A DNA stretch of 5,897 nt from an uncultured Verrucomicrobiota bacterium (lineage in GTDB: Bacteria; Verrucomicrobiota; Verrucomicrobiia; Methylacidiphilales; Verrucolacustridaceae): the NCBI GenBank assembly GCA_903905395.1, contig CAIVGD010000090.1, positions 1-5,897 on the forward strand. The letters are read 5' to 3'. Below, piece after piece: positions 1 to 5,812 of this stretch (positions are counted from its first letter, which is position 1; the number at the start of each line of letters is the position of its first letter). The notes under the pieces were generated by a model. That model made no database searches. It had not been told where the DNA came from and was given only the letters and a program-made list of their open reading frames with translations. Made by a program: the position numbers and the translations under genes.

Positions 1-543
1 CCAGGGAAAGAATCGTGGATCCGGGAACTCGCCAAAAAGGCCGACTTCGATTATTTCATCGGAGCAGTCCATTATATTACTCCCGATTGGGACGTGGACA
101 ATCCTCTCAAAATCGAGCGGTGGAATGACCAACCCGTGGAGGAGGTTTGGACGAAATACTTTCAGGCCGTAACCCAAGCCGCCCAAAGTGGGCTGTTTGA
201 TTTTCTAGCTCATCCCGATCTGGTGAAAAAGTTTGGACATATCCCCAAGGGAGACCTTCGTCCCTACTACCGCGAAACTCTGGACGCGATCGAGGCCTCG
301 GGAATCGCCATGGAGGTCAGCACGGCTGGACTCCGCAAAGAGGTGGGGGAAATTTATCCTTCGAAGATATTTATCGAAGGGGCCTTCCGCCGAAAGATTC
401 CGATTTTAATCTCCTCCGATTCCCACGCGCCACAGGAAGTAGGCTATGAGTTCGACCGCGCCATCGCCCTTGTTCGGGAAGTCGGTTATCGCGAGCTCAG
501 CTCTTTTCGGGGTCGAAAGCGCGTTTCGATGCCCATCACCTAA
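1..543 (+). CDS. hisJ: Histidinol-phosphatase, PHP family (5' end outside window)
   Basis: The frame is open from base 1 and ends at TAA 541-543, so only the last 180 codons are present. Family members run about 250-280 residues, so roughly the first third is missing. PHP-type metal-site motifs are visible: GAVHYI (His codon 70-72), AHPDLVK (His codon 211-213, Asp 217-219), and SSDSHAP followed by VGYEFDRA (Asp codon 418-420, His 424-426). The segment AMEVSTAGLRKEVGEIYPS is typical of HisJ/HisK-type enzymes. By family knowledge these cytosolic, metal-dependent phosphatases hydrolyse L-histidinol phosphate to histidinol, the penultimate stage of histidine biosynthesis. No other his gene is in view, so pathway assignment rests on the motifs alone. 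A related PHP phosphoesterase with another substrate remains possible. The next gene starts 5 nt after the stop, so the two are probably co-transcribed. Confidence 0.85.
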   Translation, partial: PGKESWIRELAKKADFDYFIGAVHYITPDWDVDNPLKIERWNDQPVEEVWTKYFQAVTQAAQSGLFDFLAHPDLVKKFGHIPKGDLRPYYRETLDAIEASGIAMEVSTAGLRKEVGEIYPSKIFIEGAFRRKIPILISSDSHAPQEVGYEFDRAIALVREVGYRELSSFRGRKRVSMPIT

Positions 544-548
544 GCGCA

Positions 549-2204
549 ATGACCAAGGCTTCCCTAGTCGGCTTCGTTCTCTTTCTGCTGGCGGAGATTG
601 GGGGATGGGCGGGAACGAACTGGTGGGCCGAGCACCCACAACCGGTCACTTGGGCAGAGGGTCGTGATCAACTTGGAGAAAACCTCCTCGCTTTGCTCAA
701 GGATAAAAAAGCGGCGGATATTAAACCGGAGACAACCGAAGCGGATGGGTTACGCCTTTGGCAATGGCTGGGGGAATGGAATTCTGCCAACTCGACTGAG
801 GACGGCGTGGCTTTCCGTGCTTTGGGCGAAAACAGGGAACTAAGGCGGGCGTTTTTGGAAAATCTACGACCGGAAGATGATCAAAAGGCGGCGCTCAGGA
901 TTCTGATTCGGATGCAATCGCAGGCTCCGATCGCAGTTCAAGAGTTGCCGCGTCTCGCGGTGGCACTGGCTCTGGTTTTTGATCAACCGTTTCCCAAGGG
1001 ATGGCCGCACCATCAGGTACCCGCTTCGGCGGTGCCGATGGAGGAAGTGGACCCAGTTCAACGGCTTGAAAATATGGCCGACCTTCAACGATCCCGGCGC
1101 TATCTCACCGATCTGCGGGATTTCACCGTAAGTGAGCTCAAATTTATCGTGGACCATCCTTTGGTGGATTCGGAAATGGAGTGGGCACGGAAAAACGTCA
1201 TAGCGAGTCGGAGCGGGTTTAGCAAAGTTTTTAGTAGTATTCGTTACGACATCCCTCGGTATAAGGCCAATCAACTTGATTGGCCTTATGCGGCTTACAC
1301 GTTTGCGGAGATTCGTGCCAAAGGAGGAATTTGCGTGGATCAAGCCTACTTTGCGGCGAACACTGGCAAAGCCAAGGGCCTGCCGACTCTCTACTTCTCG
1401 GGTCAAGGGGACAGCGGGGGACACGCTTGGTTCGGCTTAATGGATTCACCGGGTCATTGGGAGACGGACTGCGGAAGATATGAGTCACAGAACTATCCAG
1501 TGGGAAATGCTATGGATCCGCAAATATGGAAACCGATCTCCGATACCGAATTGGAGTTTCTTTCCAAAAGCAGGGAACGCTCCTCCAGCTATCAGCAGGC
1601 CCGTCTTTTGACGGATATCGCAAGCACCCTCGGACGTGCCCAAGCAGACCGATGGCTGGATGCTGCGCTGGAGATTCAACCAGAGTTTCTTCCGGCTTGG
1701 AATTTGCGTGCACAAATCCTCACAGAAAGTCAGGCCTCCCCGGAAAAACAGAGGGAATTCTGGACCGCCTACACAGTTCGTTTTGCCAGATACCCGGATT
1801 TAAAGGTCGTGGGGCAGGAGAAAATGTTGGAACTGGCCAAGGTCTGGGGGGATGAGATCGAAGTGCGGAATCTTAGCCGACAAATTCTCGTTCAGAACCG
1901 GACGAAGAGATTTGATTTAGGCATCGGAGCGGCTGCGGGCGAAGTGGGTGAAAAGATCGAGGCGGGAAAGTGGAGCGAGGCCGAGACAGCTTATCGCCGG
2001 GCCTTGCGGGAATTTAAGGGGCAGGCTGGGGGGCATCTTTTTTACGGACTCGTGGAACCATTTGTGGAGGCAGCTTTGGCGGATGGGCAGGCGGGTGTAG
2101 CCAAAAGCGCCCTGCAAGAGGCTCGTCGGGTGCTCAAGCCGACCAAGGAAAGTCTGGTGGGTCGGTCTTTTCTGGAGCTGGAATCCAAACTGGCCATTCC
2201 GTAA
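549..2204 (+). CDS. Exported or membrane-anchored transglutaminase-like protein with helical C-terminal region
   Basis: This encodes 551 residues. Residues 5-21 are hydrophobic after a single Lys (MTKASLVGFVLFLLAEIGGW), which suggests a signal peptide or N-terminal membrane anchor, so the bulk is probably outside the cytoplasm. The centre has a transglutaminase-like (papain-fold) signature: GGICVDQAYF with Cys262, GGHAWFG with His292, and ETDCGRY with Asp307 as likely third triad member. YPVGNAMDPQIW follows. Residues about 345-540 are mostly helical with repeats of A/L/W spacing (for example DRWLDAALEIQPEFLPAWNLRAQIL and KWSEAETAYRRALREF), which resembles degenerate TPR units. By family knowledge such cores act as cysteine proteases or amide-bond transferases; the substrate is unknown. 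ATG 549 follows the phosphatase stop by 5 nt with no good Shine-Dalgarno, so translation may be coupled. It converges on murA, 24 nt apart at the stops, with no clear terminator hairpin between. Confidence 0.72.
   Translation: MTKASLVGFVLFLLAEIGGWAGTNWWAEHPQPVTWAEGRDQLGENLLALLKDKKAADIKPETTEADGLRLWQWLGEWNSANSTEDGVAFRALGENRELRRAFLENLRPEDDQKAALRILIRMQSQAPIAVQELPRLAVALALVFDQPFPKGWPHHQVPASAVPMEEVDPVQRLENMADLQRSRRYLTDLRDFTVSELKFIVDHPLVDSEMEWARKNVIASRSGFSKVFSSIRYDIPRYKANQLDWPYAAYTFAEIRAKGGICVDQAYFAANTGKAKGLPTLYFSGQGDSGGHAWFGLMDSPGHWETDCGRYESQNYPVGNAMDPQIWKPISDTELEFLSKSRERSSSYQQARLLTDIASTLGRAQADRWLDAALEIQPEFLPAWNLRAQILTESQASPEKQREFWTAYTVRFARYPDLKVVGQEKMLELAKVWGDEIEVRNLSRQILVQNRTKRFDLGIGAAAGEVGEKIEAGKWSEAETAYRRALREFKGQAGGHLFYGLVEPFVEAALADGQAGVAKSALQEARRVLKPTKESLVGRSFLELESKLAIP
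1261..1289. repeat. Perfect 29-nt inverted repeat inside the transglutaminase-like gene
   Basis: The arm ataaggccaatcaa (1261-1274) is exactly complementary to ttgattggccttat (1276-1289) about a single centre base, C1275. As RNA this gives a 12-bp stem with a 5-nt loop. It can extend outward by a G-U pair (1260/1290) and a G-C pair (1259/1291). The reading frame runs through it without interruption (YKANQLDWPY, residues 238-247), about 15 residues before the catalytic Cys motif. The opposite strand in the matching frame would read KANQVDWPY, which shows how symmetric it is. The function is not known. It could be a protein-binding operator-like site, a translation-slowing hairpin, or a chance product of codon choice. 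Confidence 0.9.
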
Positions 2205-2228
2205 AACGCCAGAGGGAGTTGACCTTCT

Positions 2229-3533
2229 TTAGGTTCTTTCGATTTGAGCGCCGAGAGCGCGGAGGCGTTCTTCGATTCGGCTGAAGCCGCGGTCGATCTG
2301 CGTGATGTTCCGAATTTCCGATTCCCCTTCCGCGCACAGGGCGGCGATGAGGAGAGCCATGCCCGCGCGGATGTCGGGGCTGGCGAGCTTGGCGCCGCGA
2401 AGTTTATCGGAGCCAAGTATCACGGCGCGGTGGGGATCGCAAAGAATGATGCGGGCACCCATTTCGAGAAGTCCGTCCACAAAGAAGAGGCGGGATTCGA
2501 AAAGTTTCTCGTGGATAAGGACGGTGCCTTTGCACTGGGTGGCGGTGACGAGGGCGATGGAAGTCATGTCTGCGGGGAAGCCGGGCCAAGGAGCGTCGGC
2601 GATGTGTGGAACAGCTCCACCGAACTCTTTTTCCACCTCGAGCTTCTGGTTCTTGGCGATAAAAATGTCCTGCCCTTGGATTTCGGTGTGGATGCCAAGC
2701 CGGGCGAATGTTTGTAAAATCATCCGCATGTGTTGAGGTGCGGCGTTCTTGATTTTTAGTTCACCCCTCGTGACTGCCGCCAAGGCGAGGAAGGAACCGG
2801 CTTCCAGATAGTCGGGACCGACACGGTGGGTGGCGCCCTGGAGAGATTTGACTCCTTCGATGGTCAGAGTGTTGGTGCCGATACCGGTGATGTGGGCTCC
2901 CATGGCGCTGAGGAGGTGAGCCAAGGCTTGAACATGAGGTTCGCTGGCGGCGTTGCGCAAAATGGTTGTGCCCTCGGCAAGGGCGGCGGCGCAGACGGCG
3001 TTTTCCGTGGCGGTGACGGAGGCCTCGTCGAGGAGGATGTCGGCTCCGCGGAGTTTCTTGGCCTTGATTTGCAGGCCCTCTTTGGAGTCACTGATTTCCG
3101 CGCCCAAAGCCGAAAAGATTTGCAGATGGGTGTCCAGTCTGCGCCGGCCGATTCTGTCTCCGCCAATGCGGGGAATGGTGACCTGTCCGGTGCGGGCGAG
3201 GATGGGACCGGCCAGAGTGACCGATCCGCGGAGTCGGGAGGCAAGATCCGGATGAGGGAAGGAGCTCGGGGTTTTGGAGGCTTGCAGGGTCAAGGTGCGG
3301 CGAACGAGATTGGCGTCAGATTCCTTGGAGGTAAGTCCCAGCTCCGTGAGGATGCTCTCCATGAGCCGGACATCTTCAATTTGCGGGATATTTTGGAGGG
3401 TGACCGGTTGGTCGGTAAGACAGGCAGCGGCCATGAGGGGCATGGCTTCGTTTTTATTCCCCTGGGGTTCAATTTCGCCGGAGATGGGGTTTCCACCCTG
3501 AACGATAAACTTTCCTCCATTGGTGCTGGGCAT
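2229..3533 (-). CDS. murA: UDP-N-acetylglucosamine 1-carboxyvinyltransferase with Asp at the usual catalytic Cys position
   Basis: These 434 residues match the usual MurA length (about 420-440). MurA is the cytosolic enzyme that transfers enolpyruvate from PEP to UDP-GlcNAc, the first committed step of peptidoglycan synthesis. Family landmarks, with E. coli numbering from memory, are QGNKNEAMP (Lys27/Asn28, equivalent to Lys22/Asn23), LRGSVTLAGP (Arg102, equivalent to Arg91), GGDRIGRRRLDTH (residues 124-136), GFPADM (Asp322, equivalent to Asp305), DIRAGMALL (Arg389) and IDRGFSRIEERLRALGA near the C-terminus. The residue normally Cys115 is Asp126 here (codon 3156-3158 read on the - strand), a substitution known from naturally fosfomycin-insensitive MurA proteins such as those of mycobacteria and chlamydiae. 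ATG 3533 is chosen because it gives the typical short N-terminus before KFIVQGG; only a weak GAGG lies about 12 nt upstream. The related EPSP synthase (AroA) is excluded by these motifs. Confidence 0.95.
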   Translation of the reverse strand: MPSTNGGKFIVQGGNPISGEIEPQGNKNEAMPLMAAACLTDQPVTLQNIPQIEDVRLMESILTELGLTSKESDANLVRRTLTLQASKTPSSFPHPDLASRLRGSVTLAGPILARTGQVTIPRIGGDRIGRRRLDTHLQIFSALGAEISDSKEGLQIKAKKLRGADILLDEASVTATENAVCAAALAEGTTILRNAASEPHVQALAHLLSAMGAHITGIGTNTLTIEGVKSLQGATHRVGPDYLEAGSFLALAAVTRGELKIKNAAPQHMRMILQTFARLGIHTEIQGQDIFIAKNQKLEVEKEFGGAVPHIADAPWPGFPADMTSIALVTATQCKGTVLIHEKLFESRLFFVDGLLEMGARIILCDPHRAVILGSDKLRGAKLASPDIRAGMALLIAALCAEGESEIRNITQIDRGFSRIEERLRALGAQIERT

Positions 3534-3833
3534 ATTCAGAAACTGCCTCGACCCGCCCCTAAGGGCAATCCCGCAGGGTGGACATGGATCGGGTTGCTCC
3601 TGCTCCTCACGGGATCCGAAACCCCAAAAATCTCGAAGTGCGGTTGATAAAAAAAATTCAGGCCAGCCGGCATTTCTTTTCAGGGTCTATCCACTTCCAC
3701 TTGGAAGGGCCTATTTGGGGTTTGACCCTAGGTCTGTCCCGGGGTCTGACCCCAAGTATTCATCAAGCATGTGACTTCCGTTCTCATGCAAAACAGGCCT
3801 CGCTTGGGCTCCGGGGTAGGTTAAAATCAGGAC
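3534..3833. other. 300-nt divergent intergenic region between murA and the small-protein/nucleotidyltransferase pair
   Basis: No convincing gene lies here. The region must hold the start signals of murA (leftward) and possibly of the rightward pair. I could not pick out a confident sigma-70 promoter on either strand: TTGATA at 3645-3650 and TAAAAT at 3822-3827 resemble box elements but lack properly spaced partners. A run of eight or so A residues lies near 3649-3656. A small hairpin, cttcca/tggaag, lies at 3694-3707. The main structure is the 41-nt palindromic element at 3715-3755, described separately. A degenerate half-unit (gggtctatcc, 3683-3692) precedes it. Confidence 0.6.
3715..3755. 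repeat. 41-nt REP-like hairpin made of two GGGGTCtGACCCC-type units
   Basis: The unit ggggtttgaccct (3717-3729) and the unit ggggtctgacccc (3741-3753) are near-direct repeats. Each is itself palindromic at its ends (ggggt/acccc type), and they also pair with each other. The full fold pairs 3715-3722 with 3748-3755, 3724-3729 with 3741-3746, and 3731-3732 with 3738-3739, leaving a 5-nt loop and two single mismatches. On the - strand the second unit reads ggggtcagacccc. From general knowledge, this motif type recurs as dispersed palindromes in bacterial genomes, often near IS200-like REP-associated tyrosine transposases (RAYTs). No transposase is in this window, so a non-autonomous copy is inferred. 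It is not followed by a T-tract, so a classic terminator is unlikely. Confidence 0.7.
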
Positions 3834-4055
3834 ATGAAGGAAGCCGTGAATTTTGTCAGACAACGCATCCGTCAGTGGCAGAGGGCCGCTCCTGAATTGG
3901 ATAGAATTCGGCAAGAGGAGATTCGAGGTGCGGACACCCAAAGAGCGATGCGCTTTTTTGAAGGCTCCGTTCTTGCGGAGCTAAAGCGGACATCGGCTTC
4001 GCCAACCTCGGGCTTGGTGGAGCAACAGCGTTTATTTCGCAAACTAAGACCATGA
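3834..4055 (+). CDS. Small charged protein, putative antitoxin-like partner of the downstream nucleotidyltransferase
   Basis: This encodes 73 residues, very rich in Arg, Glu and Gln, with no signal peptide or membrane segment. Residues 1-55 look mostly helical (VRQRIRQWQRAAPELDRIRQEEIRGAD, broken here by position into adjacent helices), and the end is SGLVEQQRLFRKLRP. I do not recognise a named domain, and there is no evident helix-turn-helix. The start is fixed by an in-frame TAA at 3822-3824 just upstream; the Shine-Dalgarno is poor (AGGA only one base before ATG). The stop overlaps the next start as ATGA (4052-4055), so the two are translationally coupled. Small gene first and nucleotidyltransferase second is the common layout of MNT/AbiEii-type toxin-antitoxin loci, which is the only reason to suggest an antitoxin role. 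It could instead be an accessory subunit. Confidence 0.7.
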   Translation: MKEAVNFVRQRIRQWQRAAPELDRIRQEEIRGADTQRAMRFFEGSVLAELKRTSASPTSGLVEQQRLFRKLRP

Positions 4056-4633
4056 ATGAATTGGCCCAGCTCGCGCTGGGTTTGCAGACGTTTTGGCAAG
4101 GGAAAGGGTGGAAGGGTTGCGTCATTGGGGGGTTGGCGGTACAGGCCTGGGGAGAGCCCCGATTCACCATGGATGTGGATTTGAACCTGCTGGTGGGGCT
4201 GGGCAGGGAGGAGGAATTCATCGATGCGTGGTTGGAAAAGTTTTCCGCGAGAATTCCAAATGTGAAGGAGTTTGCGCTCGAGAATCGGGTTCTTCTTTTG
4301 CGCAGCTTGGAAGGTATTGGGATCGATATCGCTCTGGGTTGTCTGCCTTATGAGGATGAAGCCATTGGGCGCGCCGTGGATGTGGAATTTGATCAGGGAG
4401 TAAAAATAAAAATATGCACACCCGAGGATCTTTTGATCATGAAGTCCTTCGCAGATCGACCTCAGGATTGGATTGATATTCGGGGAATTCTTATACGACA
4501 AAATCCACGATCGTTGGACTGGAGTTATATACGTCGTCATCTTAAGGTTCTACTGGATGCCAAAGAGAGTCCTGAACTTATGACAAAGTTGGAGAAACTA
4601 CGGGACGAACTAAGTACTGGAAGAATTTGGTAA
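4052..4633 (+). CDS. Nucleotidyltransferase of the MNT / AbiEii-toxin-like type
   Basis: This encodes 193 residues. The core signature of the polymerase-beta nucleotidyltransferase fold is clear: a GGLAVQAWGEPRFTMDVDL block with Gly26-Gly27 and the metal-binding pair Asp41/Asp43, then IDIALG with Asp92 as the likely third carboxylate. The C-terminal block PEDLLIMKSFADRPQDWIDI (Lys131, Arg136, Asp139, Asp142) resembles the Lys/Asp segment conserved in AbiEii/MenT-like proteins. Family members transfer nucleotides to protein or RNA targets; MenT toxins modify tRNA acceptor ends, for example. The target here is unknown. It overlaps the preceding small gene by 4 nt (ATGA) and ends 21 nt before the aminotransferase. 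Its 3' half is visibly more AT-rich than murA, consistent with transfer, though this was judged by eye. Alternatives are an antibiotic adenylyltransferase-like enzyme or a non-toxic housekeeping role. Confidence 0.82.
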   Translation: MNELAQLALGLQTFWQGKGWKGCVIGGLAVQAWGEPRFTMDVDLNLLVGLGREEEFIDAWLEKFSARIPNVKEFALENRVLLLRSLEGIGIDIALGCLPYEDEAIGRAVDVEFDQGVKIKICTPEDLLIMKSFADRPQDWIDIRGILIRQNPRSLDWSYIRRHLKVLLDAKESPELMTKLEKLRDELSTGRIW

Positions 4634-4644
4634 GAATGTTAAAT

Positions 4645-4649
4645 TAAGG
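4645..4649 (+). promoter_or_regulatory. Ribosome binding site of the DegT-type aminotransferase
   Basis: TAAGG lies 5 nt before ATG 4655. It is the clearest Shine-Dalgarno-like site among the rightward genes and supports that start, which also gives the normal family N-terminus (VPMLDLVKEHAPY). The surrounding 21-nt gap shows no terminator, so read-through from the nucleotidyltransferase gene is possible. Confidence 0.5.
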
Positions 4650-4654
4650 CACTT

Positions 4655-5812
4655 ATGAAAGTTCCGATGCTGGATCTGGTGAAGGAACATGCTCCCTACC
4701 GGGCGGAGCTACAGTCGGCCTTCGACCGTGTTTTGGATAGTGGCCGATTTGTGCTGGGGCCTGAGGTGGAAGCTTTTGAAAAGGAAATCGCGGCGTGGAT
4801 TGGGGTTCCTCATGCGATTGGCGTTTCGAATGGGTCGGATGCTCTTCTCTTGGCCCTGCAGGCCGTGGGGGTGGGGCCGGGGGACGAGGTAATTTGTCCT
4901 ACTTATACTTTCTTCGCGACGGCTGGGGCGGTGGCCCGGTTGGGGGCGACTCCAGTTTTTGTGGACAGCGCAGAGTGCTGTTACAACCTGCGGACTGATC
5001 AGGTGATCGCCAAAATCGGACCCAAGACCAAGGCGATTATTCCGGTTCATCTTTTTGGGCAGTGTGCGGATATGGATCCGATTTTGGAGGTGGCGGCTAA
5101 GCGGGGAATTCCGGTGATTGAGGATGCGGCACAGGCGCTCGGGGCCAAAGACAAGGGTCGGCAGGCGGGCACCATGGGCACCTTGGGAACGTTTTCGTTT
5201 TTCCCGACGAAAAATCTGGGGGCGCTAGGGGAGGGGGGGCTCGTGACAACCAAAGATCCCGCTCTGGCTGAAAAGATTCGGAAACTTCGGGTGCACGGAG
5301 CCAAGCAAAAGTATTTTCATGAGATGATTGGCGGTAACTTCCGGTTACATGAACTGCAGGCGGCTTTCTTGAGGGTAAAACTAAAACATCTTGATTCGGC
5401 CCTGCAAAAGAGGAGAGCCAATGCCAAGAGGCTCATTAAAGAGTTGCAGGACAAGTGGGGGGCTATTTTCCCTGTGGATTCATGTATTTGCCGAGGCCAA
5501 AAGGCTTCCGGACCTGAACGGAAACCCGGTACGATTCTGCTTCCATTTTCCTGTCAATCCGGAGAAGAGGATCACACGTGGAACCAGTTTGTGATTCGGG
5601 TGACGGGAAAGGGCAAGCGGGATGCCCTTCGTGAAAAACTCGCCTCCGAAGGAGTTCAGACGGAGATCTATTATCCACGCGCCATGCACGAGCAGGATTG
5701 TTTTTCTTCAACGAAAGAACAATTCCCTGTGGCAGAAATTCTCTGTCAGGAAACCTTAGCTCTACCTTTTTGTGGATTCATTCCACGGTCAGCGGATCAG
5801 CTCAGGCCATGA
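4655..5812 (+). CDS. DegT/DnrJ/EryC1/StrS-family PLP-dependent sugar aminotransferase
   Basis: These 385 residues match the family's usual 360-400. Such cytosolic enzymes transfer an amino group, normally from glutamate, to a keto-sugar nucleotide, making amino sugars for LPS O-antigen, capsule or glycoprotein glycans. Motifs in order: VPMLDL start; SGRFVLGPEVEAFE (29-42); GVSNGSDALLLAL (56-68); PTYTFFATAGAV (82-93); VHLFGQCADM (131-140); IEDAAQALGA (155-164, Asp157 and Gln160 at the cofactor); and FFPTKNLGALGEGG (182-195), with Lys186 as the PLP Schiff-base lysine. RVHGAKQKY and GGNFRLHELQAAFL follow, then EIYYPRAMHEQDCF. Residues about 270-305 form a Cys-containing stretch (Cys277, 279, 300) that seems longer than usual before TWNQFVIRV. 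The C-terminus (LPFCGFIPRSADQLRP) is short after the LALP motif. The exact sugar substrate cannot be read from the sequence. Confidence 0.93.
   Translation: MKVPMLDLVKEHAPYRAELQSAFDRVLDSGRFVLGPEVEAFEKEIAAWIGVPHAIGVSNGSDALLLALQAVGVGPGDEVICPTYTFFATAGAVARLGATPVFVDSAECCYNLRTDQVIAKIGPKTKAIIPVHLFGQCADMDPILEVAAKRGIPVIEDAAQALGAKDKGRQAGTMGTLGTFSFFPTKNLGALGEGGLVTTKDPALAEKIRKLRVHGAKQKYFHEMIGGNFRLHELQAAFLRVKLKHLDSALQKRRANAKRLIKELQDKWGAIFPVDSCICRGQKASGPERKPGTILLPFSCQSGEEDHTWNQFVIRVTGKGKRDALREKLASEGVQTEIYYPRAMHEQDCFSSTKEQFPVAEILCQETLALPFCGFIPRSADQLRP

Noticed and set aside
864..1424. 186-codon - strand frame inside the transglutaminase-like gene
   Set aside because: It is low-complexity and basic without motifs, a mirror frame of the real gene that is partly kept open by the palindrome at 1261-1289.
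2205..2228. Bidirectional terminator between the convergent stops
   Set aside because: The 24-nt gap allows only three-base pairings (agg/cct), too weak to call.
2826..3647. Long open frame on the + strand (273 codons) opposite murA
   Set aside because: It is antisense to a clearly conserved MurA, its translation is glycine- and aspartate-rich with no domain, and it is explained by the codon bias of murA.
3645..3656. Poly-A run as the U-tract of a leftward terminator
   Set aside because: The only nearby pairing on the - strand side (gcc/ggc around 3661-3670) is three base pairs, and no leftward gene ends there.
3715..3755. The hairpin as a rho-independent terminator
   Set aside because: No T-tract follows on either strand, and no gene ends just upstream of it in either direction; both flanking genes read away from it.
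3872..4540. 222-codon open frame on the - strand opposite the small gene and the nucleotidyltransferase
   Set aside because: The + strand pair has family motifs and an ATGA overlap; the antisense product has no recognisable motif and no ribosome site.
5761..5812. Frameshift at the C-terminus of the aminotransferase
   Set aside because: The other frames do not give a better family C-terminus, total length is normal, and the stop forms a neat ATGA with the next gene.
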